From Bradysia coprophila (lineage: Eukaryota; Arthropoda; Insecta; Diptera; Sciaridae): a stretch of DNA of 64,000 nt. The stretch spans positions 3,286,001-3,350,000 of the forward strand of contig NC_050736.1 of NCBI RefSeq assembly GCF_014529535.1. Direction: 5' to 3'. Both the position numbers and the translations under genes were made by a program. A model generated the notes under the pieces. That model saw only the letters and a list, made by a program, of their open reading frames with translations, was not told the DNA's origin and did no database searches. Below, piece after piece: positions 35,201 through 46,894 of the stretch. How positions within the stretch are numbered: position 1 is the stretch's first letter; each line of letters begins with the position of its first letter.

Positions 35201-37162
35201 CAGGTTTTGATGAGAATCTGATGAGCAACTGCTGAGTGTCACTAATTTAAGGAAGTCATAAAGAGCGTCTCCCCTTTTCAACCTTTCAGAAAGGGATAGC
35301 TGTTATCGTTGATGATGACAAAAAAAAGCCATGAGCTTTGGCTTATAAAAGACGTTATAACAAAATATGTGCTTATAAGTGAACGAAGTAAAAGATGCTG
35401 GGTTACATATTAGGTATTGAATAAAATAAGACAAAGAAATTTTTTTTTCGAGTACGAATGAGTCGTAAAAGTTCAAAACAACGGCACCCTTTAAAATGAA
35501 TTTTGCTATAAAAAAATATTTAGGAATGAAAAATTTACATATTTTCCATAGATTCTACACACTAGGAAATTAAATTCAAAATTTAGTAAAATAAAGCTCC
35601 TTTCGGTGAGATTCGATTAGCTACTGAAGTTCCCTTGAATGTTGCTCACTAATTTAATTTCTACGAGTGAATTTTGTTCCCAATTAACGTTGCAAAAAGA
35701 CCGATCGATTATGTGAATGTATGAACAAAGCCAATGCTTCAGTATGAACAAACGTTTGAAGTGTGGACGTCGGTTACTCATAGCACCGAAATGTTTTAAG
35801 AAACCATTTTTTTTGGAGGCAAGAAGATAAAGGGCTAATTGTTCGGAATTTTCTTTCTCAAATTAAAAACAAAATCTAAAAAATTCACTTAGTTCTTAAA
35901 TTTCAGAAATTTTCAAAACTTCTTTAAATTCTTAGGATTTCTTAGAATTCTTAAATATTCCCAAAAATTCTTAAATTTAAGATTTTTTAAGTTTAATTCT
36001 GAGAATTTCTAAAAATTCTTGAAACCTAACCTTTTTTAAAAATCCTTCAAATTCCTCAAATTCTTAAAAATTTTCGAAAAAAAATCCTAATAATAAGCCC
36101 TGGTCTCACTATTAGGCATAACTTTATTAGGTACTTTTGTAATCTATCCTATTTCTTATACCTTAAACTGTCCAACTATTTACAAATTTTCAAACTTTTT
36201 TTTTTAAAAGATTGAAAGTCCATTTTGCAAAAGTGCACTTAAATATTTAAAAAAAAAATCAATCAATTTATTTAAAGAAAAAAAAAACTTAAGTTGGTTG
36301 GTACTCTATTGTATCGACGAATTCAAGGAAGAACAATTTTATTAATTGGAAATAAACAAAACAGAAAAAAAAACTTTTTTATAATATAATTTTTAATCAG
36401 CAAAATTGTTTTCATTTTATTTTAATAAATTCAATTTATTATTATTCTTCCAATTCAGCAAAATACCAATAAAAAATATAATATCAACCAACGAGAATCA
36501 ACACATCTATACAATATCAATGGATACCTTCTAACTCAACAAAATTGAAAAGGTTTTCTATTTTAACCAAAAACTATCTTTATTAGTAGGTGTACTTTTG
36601 GGTAGAACAAAGTATTTGAAATAAACAAAAAACAAGCACCGTGTGTATTTTTTATAATTTTAGAATTCTATATAACGATGTATGTGCGAATACGTATGCT
36701 AAAGATGTAAATTTTCACACTATTTCAATTTATGACCATGTTTTTGTACCCTCAATTCCATACGACAACTTCTACATAGATTTAACCACCTATCTCAATA
36801 GATTGATAACTTTTGATGTGCTTTAGAAGTCTATTAAAGTAAATTTGTTTTTATGGATGTGTGTGGGTGCGAGTGCGGATATGTGTGTGTGTGGGCTAGT
36901 AATATTATTAGAGTGTTTGCTGGTAATCGATTGTAATTGTTAATTGAATACTCACAATTTATTTTTCTTATCTTTTCTTTCTTCTTCAACAATTAAAGTA
37001 AAATTCATGCCGGAGGAAAAAGCGCAACCACAAGAGAAAATTGTTTATGCCCCTGCCCCATTACCAGATCAATCAGGAGGACCACCACAAGCACCAGCAG
37101 CACCTGCAAAGGGCAGTAATTCTGCATTCGTACAGGACTCATTTTGGAATCATAAACTTTAA
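29256..37162 (+). CDS. nSyb: Neuronal synaptobrevin (v-SNARE, VAMP2-type)
   Basis: Vesicle SNARE that pairs with syntaxin and SNAP-25 in synaptic vesicle fusion. Exons are 29256-29257 (AT of the start), 30293-30422, 30515-30673, 31991-32042 and 36999-37162, all GT-AG and in phase, giving 168 aa. The start codon is split AT/G across the first intron and yields [12 protein letters not shown], the family N-terminus. The SNARE motif runs from about residue 29 to 90 ([20 protein letters not shown], with the zero-layer R in VLERDQKL). A juxtamembrane [10 protein letters not shown] precedes one C-terminal membrane anchor ([18 protein letters not shown]). A proline-rich luminal tail ([13 protein letters not shown] to SFWNHKL) follows; it is the least conserved part. 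The last intron is nearly 5 kb and may hide alternative tail exons, as in other insects. Confidence 0.93.
31365..31493. repeat. MITE in synaptobrevin intron 3
   Basis: ATAGAGTCTTTTTCTCGTTC at the left pairs with a near-exact reverse complement ending GACTATAT; about 30-bp inverted ends. Confidence 0.75.
31718..31854. repeat. MITE in synaptobrevin intron 3, second family
   Basis: Inverted ends of about 37 bp: TAGGGTAAGCGTACCAATCC at the left and its exact complement at the right, flanked by AG/TA. Total 137 bp, no coding capacity. Confidence 0.85.
33347..33800. repeat. Nested foldback repeat
   Basis: ATGCAACTCGATGATAAATG (33354) is answered by TGATCTCGAGTTGCATAAAT (33779). Inside these, GTGCGAAGTACTTTATTAGGCT (33450) is answered by AGCCTAATCAAATACTTCGCAC (33697). 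Confidence 0.55.
34254..34505. repeat. Tandem duplication, period about 128 bp
   Basis: Two copies starting CCTTGAAAAACTGATTCACT at 34256 and 34383, each running to AATCTCTTCCAT. About 92% identical by eye. Confidence 0.8.
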
Positions 37163-39364
37163 ATTAAAACAAAAATAAAATAAATAAATATTATTTTAAC
37201 GGAACAGAAGTAAAAAATTTGAATTATTATTAAACACATTAATCCCAACATAATACAAGACACAACGGACAGATATTTAGTGAAAGATATCAATAACAAA
37301 GATATTATTGAACGTATTTATAACAAAAGAAATGGGAAATTTTCATTTCTTTTTCACATCATCGAAATGTGTTGAATGAAAAATTTTCCGTAGTTTATCA
37401 ATGGATATCACATTGGATACAAATGATCGAACATATTGGTTGTTTTTTTTGTCATTCGAAAATATAAGTCGAATGATCTTTCTCCAAAAAGGATAACATT
37501 TTCCAAGTCCTTCGTATCGTAGTTTATATTCATAAAAAAATTCCCTCAATTACTTTTTAGACCGAATTGTAAGAGTGTAGCGAAGCAAAAAAAAAATTAT
37601 TTCAAAATTAGGCTCTCTCTGTGTGTCTCACATAAAATATTATAAAATAATAACACCAACATCTCCACATTTTAAATTTAAATTTCGATTGCAAAACATA
37701 TAAAAAGAATTATGTCAACTAACAAAAAGAAACCGAGTTAAAATTAAATTAAACGAGTAAATTTTGAAACAATCTCTTGGACCTGCGGCCAGGAAGTTAT
37801 AATAAAGAAGAAAAAAACATAAAATAAAACAACTATTTTGCCTAAGTAAATGATTTTTTAGATAGCAATCACAATTGATTTTTTTTTTCATTTTTGTTGA
37901 ACCAATCCCCCAATTAATGTCAAGAATTTCTCTTTTTTGCAATACAAGAAATTTTCAGAATCTCCTATTTCGAATGGTTTTATTTTTATATAATGGTTGT
38001 CATTACATAAACAGAATAGTTAAGTAGTAAATACCGGAAACTCTTTTTGTTGTTGTTATACTTTACTGTAAATGGTTTCTACTGAGGAATGATACCCACT
38101 TTGTCTCAATTCCCGTATAACATTCCGAAGTGTATTTTTGTTCGTCAATTTGCCCAATATAATCAACGACAAAGCATGAACATGGTAAAATGGAATTATG
38201 AGTAGAATTTGTTGGATAATGGAAAATGGGAAATTAATTTAAAAAAATAATAAAGAAAAAAATGAATAAAACACAATAATGAAAATATTGAAAAATTGAT
38301 CATATAAACCGTAAGGCTTTTCATTATTCAAAACTATTAAATATGTAAAGAAATATATATAAATTGAGAAAGAAAAAAACAAACCAATTAAAAATTGTTA
38401 TTAAAACCTTGTTTTCATTATAGGAAATGTTATAAAAAGAAATTCATTAGGTCAGTTTTGTTAATTCATTTTAATTTGAATCGCTTTTATTAACCGAAAC
38501 TTGCTGTCAACAACAACAAAAATGACGAAATTTGACAAAAGAAATGTTTTCCAGCAAAAGAAATAGTCACTTTGTTATTGTGAATCGACTTCGAGACGAT
38601 TAAACTTAAAAAGAAAATTTGAAAGGAAAATCATATACGAAATATTTGAATATCATGAGTTACAGAAAATTAAATTTAATTAATTAAAATCTAGAAGAAA
38701 AGACAAAAGTAAACCGTAAAACAATAAATATTTTTTAAATTTAATGAAAAGTAACTAAAATGAGATTTAAAAAAAGGAAAACAATTGTAAAGTTCTTAAA
38801 CAGAAAACAATATTCAAAAAAATAGATTAAATTAATGAATATAAATAATTATAAATTAAAAACCAAAAAACCAAAAACTTTAAATTTATTTCTTAATTTT
38901 GAAATTATATTATTCTACACGTAAGTAAATGTGTATAGTATAATGTATTGGGAAAATAAATAAAGTTTAGACAACAACAAAAAAAAATAATTTTGCGAAA
39001 TAATATATTACTAAAAATAATAAATAAAAAAAAAACAAAATAAATAAAAAATACATTTTAATTATAATTATTTAAATATAACATGATTGTATATGTGTTG
39101 GGCTAATAGTATATATTGTATGTAAAAATGAAACATATATACGATAAATAAAATTGAAAATTTGCTGCACCAACACAATATGGTTTTTTACTTTTACTTT
39201 AGTTTTTAAATCAAGCACTTCGTAATCAGTATAAAGTATAAAGCTCTATCCGCTCTTCACTCCGTTTCACTGTTTTCAAAAATACAACGAAAACTTCTCG
39301 ATCTCTCTATTTTTCTATAGATCGATGCAAAGAGAGGATTCGTTCAGTTCCTATATATATTTAA
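37163..39364 (+). other. A-rich region after synaptobrevin, probable long 3' UTR
   Basis: Strong excess of A over T on the plus strand with many AATAAA-like signals, from 37175 to about 39170. No coding frame. This fits a long neuronal 3' UTR with alternative poly(A) sites, but transcription cannot be proved from sequence. Confidence 0.45.
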
Positions 39365-39665
39365 TCCACGCCATTAGTCGTATAAATTTATACGTCAGAG
39401 AGAGCTTTTTTCTCCTTTGGTGCGATCTGTCAGTTTTTCTATTTTGCGATTTAGTATGGAAATGAAAACAAAAATTGATTGTGATAAAAACACATTTTAA
39501 AACATTTTGATCCAAAAAATATGAAAAACCACTTAAAACAGCAAAGATATCTCAGTTTTAGTTTTCATTTCCATACTAAATCGCAAAATAGAAAAACTGA
39601 CAGATCGTGACAAAGAAGAAAAAAGCTCTATCTGACGTATAAATTTATACTACTAATGGCGTGGA
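39365..39665. repeat. MITE with about 105-bp inverted arms
   Basis: Left TCCACGCCATTAG...GTATAAATTTATAC...TTCCATACT... is mirrored at the right, ending CTAATGGCGTGGA. The centre is about 70 bp. Confidence 0.85.
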
Positions 39666-39924
39666 TAGGAAAGAATGAAACACACGAATATTATTTTTAC
39701 CGTACATCGGCAAACGAAAATTACGAAAATAGCTCTATCCCGGCAAAAACTCTTTCAGAGCAAAGTTGGACGCAGTCTAGAGTCTATATGTGTGATAACT
39801 TCTAAAACAAGTGATATCGCTAGAGGTGACGCTGTCAGCGTCGTTACGCAAAATTGAATTTCACAGCCAATAAATTAAGATTGGCTCACCTAGTTTGTGT
39901 ATATTACGTAGGTGGAAGCACGGG

Positions 39925-40130
39925 GTTTCAGGGGGTTTCGAACATTTAGTTTTTTCATGTTGCAGATATTGCAGTGTCAAATTCTGTCCAAGATGTGACA
40001 TATTTGCAAGGTATTGCCCTTTTTCACAAAGTATAATCAGCGTAACCTTCGTAAAAAGAATCTTAAATCTGACAAGAGCACGTGTGCCAACGTGTAAAAA
40101 ACAAATGTTCAAAACCCCCTGCTGAACTGT
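39925..40130. repeat. Possible inverted-repeat element
   Basis: GGGGGTTTCGAACATTTAGTT (split here at 20: ends ...AGT) near 39928 is answered by AACAAATGTTCAAAACCCCC near 40100. The two opposite-strand frames here are by-products. Confidence 0.5.
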
Positions 40131-40360
40131 GGCGATCCTCTTGTCAAACGGACAGTACATAAACAAATTCCATCATTTATTAATTGAAATTAGGTGGCCT
40201 AGTTTTTAAACTATTCGACAATCAATTTTTTCAGAAAAAATTTTAACCCACAGAATTTTGACCGAAAAATTTTCAACAGAAAATTTACCAAAAAAATTCT
40301 GCGTCGCATGTGGCAGATTAAAGTTCTCGTAGGTTTGTCGTGAGCATATGCCGCTTTGCG

Positions 40361-40504
40361 ACGATTTGAAAATTTGACGAAAACCGAAAATTTGACGAAA
40401 TTCGAAAATTTGACGAGAAAAAATCTACGAAATTTGAAAATTTGACGAAATTTGAAAATTTGACGAAATTTGAAAATTTGACGAAATCAAAAAATTTGAC
40501 GAAG
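40361..40504. repeat. Degenerate tandem repeat, same unit as 17075-17200
   Basis: About eight copies of GAAAATTTGACGAAATTT, an 18-nt unit, with one interruption near 40420. Confidence 0.8.
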
Positions 40505-40784
40505 AGAGTAACTATCTGCAACCATTCAAGAAATAGCTCTAAAACCCTAATTGACTCATCCATTTCTAATTTTTGACATTTTTCACATATGCCAATCTGT
40601 TCTACTCGTAAAACTCTGAGACTTTGCCGAAGAAAGTAGCTCTTTATCGCTCAATCATCACTGTCAGTATAGGCAATGAAAGTGTAAAACAACGCACTTA
40701 TTTTCATATTATTTTGACATAAAATGTGAGTGCGTTTAAGACGAATTCGGCGATCGACCACACCTGTTCTCTACTTTCATTGAG

Positions 40785-41353
<569 letters not shown>

Positions 41354-41458
41354 TTTTAAATTAAAATGTACGAAGTTCTTGGTCAGTTTATTCAATAAAT
41401 GTTAGATTCATACAAATTCTAGAACTGCGAGGGTAAAGGAACTAGTAAGTTTCATCAA

Positions 41459-42327
41459 CTATATCTTCGGCTCGATTGTGTTTCCTTCCACACCATTTTT
41501 ACTGCATCTTATGCGATACTTGTCCAAGAGCTGATTTTCAATGCTTTCTGAACTCCATTTGATTTTGGCTATTTTTATATTGGCAGCTTCTTGAATATTT
41601 TTCTTGTCAATCTCTGCTTTTTCCTTTTCAGCTTCAATTACCATATCGATCACACGTTTGTCTATTTCAGCTTTTTTTTGGCAGCGTCCAATAATGCCTC
41701 TCTTCGGGATATGGCGTGTTGGTCACGTAGTCTTTTTATTCGTCTTACTAGTTGCTCGCTCAGATATTTCCCGATAGTATCGGAAGACAAACCTTCGTTT
41801 TCAAATGAATTCGCTGGTGTATGGTTGGTGTGGCTGGCTTCGTTCCGTAGTGTTAGCAATGCTGCTGCAGCAGATGTTTCGGGTGATTGTGGAATCCCAA
41901 TTTCGCCCTGCTGGCTTCCATCGACTCGCTCAATCGGATCACCCCCCGAAATTTCTTTACATTTAATTTCATCTCGTACCTCAGACGCAGAAGAGCGCTG
42001 CGGGTCAATCGTACTGCCGGTGGAATCACTAAAATCTTCAATTCGGGCTTTCTTTTGGTTGGTACACAGGGTTTCATTGGACTCCTCCACTTCATCACTG
42101 CCTAAACTATACTTTCTGTCCCCATACTTTGGGTGGACTTTGGCTGTAGGTCGTAGTGGTCCTGGTTTACTGTTCATTCGATTTGACCGGTTTATTTCTG
42201 CGGAATGATCCACTGTAGGATTTGGCGGCACGTATTCGTCGTCGCTTTCATAGCGCTTTGTTCTGTTGCTTTTCCTTGCTGTCTTTCTTGGCTGTTGTGT
42301 ATTTTTTTTCGTTGCTTTTCTGTTCAT
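41459..42327 (-). CDS. Unrecognised basic, charged protein with a frame break at an A8 run
   Basis: I do not recognise a family. From the ATG at 42327 (MNRKATKKNTQQPRK) the frame runs 221 residues. It is lysine/arginine-rich at the start (KSNRTKRYESDDEYVPPNP), then Ser/Glu-rich and probably disordered. It ends in a helical part (LVRRIKRLRDQHAISRREAL) and stops at 41662. Eight A residues (minus strand, 41672-41679) precede that stop. In the neighbouring frame coding-like sequence continues (AEIDKRVIDMVIEAEKEKAE) for about 70 residues to 41459. The upstream CAACAAAAACC repeats (about 42330-42390) look like leader, so I did not use the longer frame from 42543. The gene is tail to tail with the reptin pseudogene. 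It could be real with an assembly indel, shifted in translation, or decaying. Confidence 0.5.
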
Positions 42328-42672
42328 TGTGTTTTTGTTGTGGTTTTTGTTGTGGTTTTTGTTGTGGTTTTTGTTTTTGTTGTAATTTATTTGTTGTGTT
42401 TGTCGTACAGTTTTGATATGACAGGGATTGCGGACGCAAGGGACGTAAGGGACTGACATTGGTAGCATTGTAATTACCTTTTGGAGAAATAAGTTAGATG
42501 GCACTGTATGCAAAACTACCAGCATTTTGAATAAAAGCAGCAAACTTATTGCAGAAAATTTGGTTTATTTTGATTGGTCATTGGTCTTTGATAACCAACA
42601 CAACCAACCAACCACAGCAACTTCGTATCCAAAAGATGAAGCCATTCAATTGACTGTATCCTGTTTGGTGTT

Positions 42673-42780
42673 AAGGAATCTCGCGCTGCGTCATTCACAA
42701 TAATTCACAAAGTGACATCTTCCTTATACAAAATGTGTCAAAATGTGAATAATTGTGAATGACGCGGCGCGAGATTCCTA
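42673..42780. repeat. MITE, about 108 bp
   Basis: AGGAATCTCGCGC at the left pairs with GCGCGAGATTCCT at the right, and GCGTCATTCACAA with TTGTGAATGACGC; it lies upstream of the unrecognised minus-strand gene. Confidence 0.8.
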
Positions 42781-42789
42781 GCAACCTCC

Positions 42790-44210
42790 TGTTTGTCGAC
42801 CGTGTTGACCGCTGATTTAAAACCGTCGAAAATTGGAATAGGAATCTTTATGTCTTTCGGGTACTCACTGAGCGTAGACTTTGTCGATTGTTTTTAAAAG
42901 AATCAAAGTATTCTGTTTAGGCTTAGATAGAACTTTGAATGTATTTCAAGAAGGTGTTCATTCTTTCTCATTTTAAATTTGGTGTAAGAAATCGTTCGGG
43001 TACCATTAAAACATCCAATTAATTGTATACATAATTATATTTTATTGAATAGCACTCGTATTATTATTAAAATATATAATTTTACATGTTTGCACGTTCA
43101 GAAGCAATAAAAACATTTCTTAAGTTTGTTGGAAGATAAGTGAAGGCAGTTAAACTTAAACATTTGTTGAATATATTTCATTTTTCGAAATCATTTTACA
43201 AATAATCATTTCTATTAGGCATGAAATCTTCTGTATATTGATTGCGGTTGCAGTAAGATAATTTTCTTTAACAAATAACCTCAATACAAAAACAAGACTC
43301 TATGGATAATGAGCGTAAGTAAAATAAAGCCCAAAATTACAATGGACCGAAATAACCTTCTTGGGCGCCCAAAAATCTAGTAAAATTTTGACTCGTTCGG
43401 TCTGCTGAAGAGTCAGTTTTTGCATTGAGGCTTAAATAAATTTTAAGAACATAACATTGGTTAAACTTGAAAAAATTAATTGTTCAACTGGTTATCAAAA
43501 ACACACTGAAAATGAGATAAAATCTTAAATAGTTAACATCAAAATCGTTTAAAAGTTCGATGAAAAGACAAATTCTACATTAATTTATTTATTCATACTA
43601 GGTATAAAGAAGCGACATAAAATTCTCCCAATTTTCAATTATGAATAAAATGTATTCAGTTTTATCATTAAAAGGCATTGTTTACAGCAATAGGCTGTTA
43701 CCTAAAATTATTCATTTATTTAATATAATTGTTCGTAAATAAAGCAATAAATTCAAGACACTGTAAAATTTTGATTTAAGAAATTGGCAGGAATTTAATA
43801 AAAGAGAAGGACAGATTTTTAATATACCATCATCACTTTGATTGCCTTTTACAAAGTAATTGGTTGTTGCCTGAGCTTTGATTGGGTTTTACGTGAATTG
43901 AAAGATTTGTTTAAAAACAGTTTCAAGGCTAAAATAGAGCCCAATCATGGAACTTATGATGGAAGGAAGGCTAATCAGTTGTTGAAGATGTGAGAGGTTT
44001 TTTAAGTAACTTTATCAACCCCTTATTGTCATTGACATCAGAAAAACTTGATCGGAACAATTTCTGTAATAGGTTATGGTCTCCATTTCTGTTGAGATTA
44101 GTTGCCGTTAATTTGCCTGATTTATCGACAAAACCGAAATGCCCAATAATTCCCTTGACTGAAAGTCAGGGTCTTATGAAAGAAAATACCCTTAAATGTC
44201 CGTAACGCTA
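42790..44210. other. AT-rich intergenic DNA
   Basis: No gene or clear repeat recognised. Confidence 0.4.
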
Positions 44211-44280
44211 AGTTCACTTTGATATTTTGAAAATGTTCTACATTGGCAAAAAACGTTAAATACAGAAAACGTCCGTACAC

Positions 44281-44895
44281 TTGTGGACTCGATAACTCAA
44301 GTAATTCTTTACCGATTTGCAAAATTTTGGTTTTAATCGACGGAGAATGAAAATCATGAGGTTAAGTTCGTAGATGGGCAATATTGGGGTAATGAGATGG
44401 GAGTAATTCTAAAGGGAATTTTATTCCTTGTTACCGCGATAACTTCCCTAATTCCTATCAGATTTTCAAATTTTTTGTATTATTCGACGAAGATTGAAAT
44501 TCTTGAGGTTGAGTTTGCAGATGGATAATGTTAGAACAACGAGATGGGAGAAATTCTACACAGACGCTTTTCCTTGTGGACTCGATAACTCAAGTAATTC
44601 TTTACCGATTTTCAAAATTTTGGTTTTAATCGACGGAGAATGAAAATCATGAGGTTAAGTTCGTAGATGGGCAATATTGGGGTAATGAGATGGGAGTAAT
44701 TCTAAAGGGAATTTTTAACTTGGTACCGCGATAGCTTCCATAATTCTTATCCGATTTTCAAAGATTTTGTCTAAATCGACGAAGATTGAAACTCTTGAGG
44801 CTGAGTTTGCAGATGGATAATGTTCGAACAACGATATGGGAGAAATTCTACACAGACGCTTTCTCTTGTTACCACGCGATAACTTGAGTAATTTT
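44281..44895. repeat. Tandem repeat block, period about 293 bp
   Basis: TTGTGGACTCGATAACTCAA begins units at 44281 and 44574, each containing AATCGACGGAGAATGAAAAT. A third, partial and diverged unit starts near 44870. Confidence 0.75.
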
Positions 44896-45154
44896 TACCC
44901 GATTTTCAATTTTTTTGTTTTAATTGACAGAGAATGATATTGAAGTAGTGAGTTTGGAGTAATTGTAAACATAACTTGTTATACCACGACATTTTTGCAA
45001 CGGATTTCCAGAAAAATTTCTTATCTGACGAGTTGTGAAATTCTGGATTTCTGGTCTAACAATTAAAAGGTACTTCCCAAAAGAGTTTTTGCTTGCTTGC
45101 TTGAGAAACCGATAGCTCGAGTAATTCTCAGAGGCTTCAAAAATCAATTTCGAC

Positions 45155-46115
45155 CAGTAGCATAATTCATGTGGTTAAACTCGAACATTGGAATTTAATT
45201 GGACTAGTAATCTGGGATATACGACAATTTGTGCGTGAAATCCGTATTCTTAAAAGAATTTTTTCGTTCCTAAAATGTTTGAACGAGTGTGAACAAGTCA
45301 CACGAGTTATATTTTTTCAAGAGGTAGGCAGGAAATACGCCAATTTTAGTAGACTGTAAGTTTATAGGAGACTCATATTAGCTGTTAAACGTACCTCGCT
45401 GGACCTTCCACTCATAGCGCATGTTTTGTATGTTTTCTGTTATTTGACACTCATAGCGCTTTTTAGGAGACAATATAAAAGACTCGTAATAGAGTAAAAT
45501 AGTAAAACATCGCCCGCTGGGCCAGCAACTCATAGCTCTTTTTTTTCTGCAGAAAATTAAATTAAATTTGAGTAAAATGAAGCATGTGATGGCTGCTGTT
45601 TTCTAAATAAAAGAGACATTGATTTTTCATGTGAATATAATTTTGTGATCGTTGTTACAAGATATGGGAGAAATTATACTCAGACGCTTTTCCTTGTTAT
45701 CGTGATAACTTCAGTAATTTCTACCCGATTTTAAGTTTGTAGATGGATAATATTGGAGTAGTGAGGTTGGATTATAATTGTAAAAAAAAAAGTGTTTTCG
45801 ACCAGTATCGTAATTCATGTGGTTAAATTCGTACATTGGACCTTATTGGATTGGTAATCTGCGATATACGACAATTTTTGCGTGAAATCGTGTTCTTAAA
45901 AGAAATTTTTTCGTTCCTAAAGTGTTTGCACGAGTGTGAATTTTGCCAGAGCGAAGCGAGGGCCGTAATTCACATGAGTTATTTTTTTTTCAAGAGGTAG
46001 GCAAGAAATGCGCCACCTGTTCAGCGCTTTTAGTAGACTATATAGGAGACTCATATTAGGAGTAAAACATCGCTCGCTGGACCTTCAACTCATAGCTCTT
46101 TTTGTTTCTTCAGGA
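45155..46115. repeat. Two dispersed copies of a 250-300-bp repeat
   Basis: ATTCATGTGGTTAAA starts copies at 45166 and 45815. Both share GATATACGACAATTT, TTTTTTCGTTCCTAAA and AAGAGGTAGGCA, and end near CTCGCTGGACCTTC and CTCATAGC. Confidence 0.7.
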
Positions 46116-46119
46116 AATT

Positions 46120-46890
46120 AAATAAATATAAGTAAAATGAAGCATGTGATGACTGATGTTTTCTTAATAAAAGAGACATCACCTTTTCGTGTGACTTTAA
46201 TTTTGTGATCTCAAAAACACCACCTCATTTTAAAATGGTTAGAAAACTAAGACTGGAATTATAGAAGAAAAAAACAGTCAAGGGACCTGACCCACCCAAG
46301 AGGTGGGGCCTAGTAGACCCTGGTACCCAGAATGATAAGCTCGCTTTTATCCCTATAGTGCAAAACAGTTTATCTCAATATATCTGTTCACCTTCGGCTC
46401 GGTCCATAACTTTTAAATCGTCAAAACGAACATTTTAGACAGATGTGCTACTATTATTTTCCACAAATTTGCTTAAAAATCAAGAAACATCTGGATCCTC
46501 AAATAAGAGGAAAGAAGTTGTTTGTATATGTTTGTTAATAAAAAAGAAAATATGAAAATACATCGACTTTACTTATTTAATTCAAAGAGAACACTCCATC
46601 ACAAAACAATCCCAAAATTGCATTTTAAATGTAAATATTTTGTGTTCCTAATCATACTTTGTAACGAACAAAAAAAAAGAATAAAAAAATAATGAACACA
46701 GACACACTACTTGACCACCAACAACGAACCCATATTTGACTATAAATAGACTACTTCTTACGTTTTACAAAGACATGGAGGTACTCATATAAGACATATA
46801 GGTTATTGTTGTTTCAACTTCGGCTTTCTTGAAAGCTCAATTCGTAAGTGTAAATATAAAGAATGAATATTTGGCGCCGATTAAAAATAA
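46120..46890. other. Intergenic region with repeat remnants
   Basis: Holds the AAGAGGTGGGGCCTA motif (46301) and a diverged piece of the 210-bp element (46330-46450). Otherwise nothing is seen before the scramblase stop codon. Confidence 0.45.
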
Positions 46891-46894
46891 ATTT

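Larger units (their letters stand above)
32043..36998 (+). other. Large last intron of synaptobrevin
   Basis: AT-rich, with several repeats: a foldback at 33347-33800, a tandem duplication at 34254-34505 and a low-complexity AAATTCTTA-type stretch at 35880-36080. No alternative coding exon was recognised, although the position is where alternative tails would be expected. Confidence 0.6.

Noticed and set aside
39861-40166. 101-codon minus-strand frame as a gene
   Set aside because: It overlaps a plus-strand frame of similar length over an inverted repeat; both are chance products.
41591-42208. 205-codon plus-strand frame
   Set aside because: It is the antisense of the charged minus-strand protein, whose composition and leader are more gene-like.
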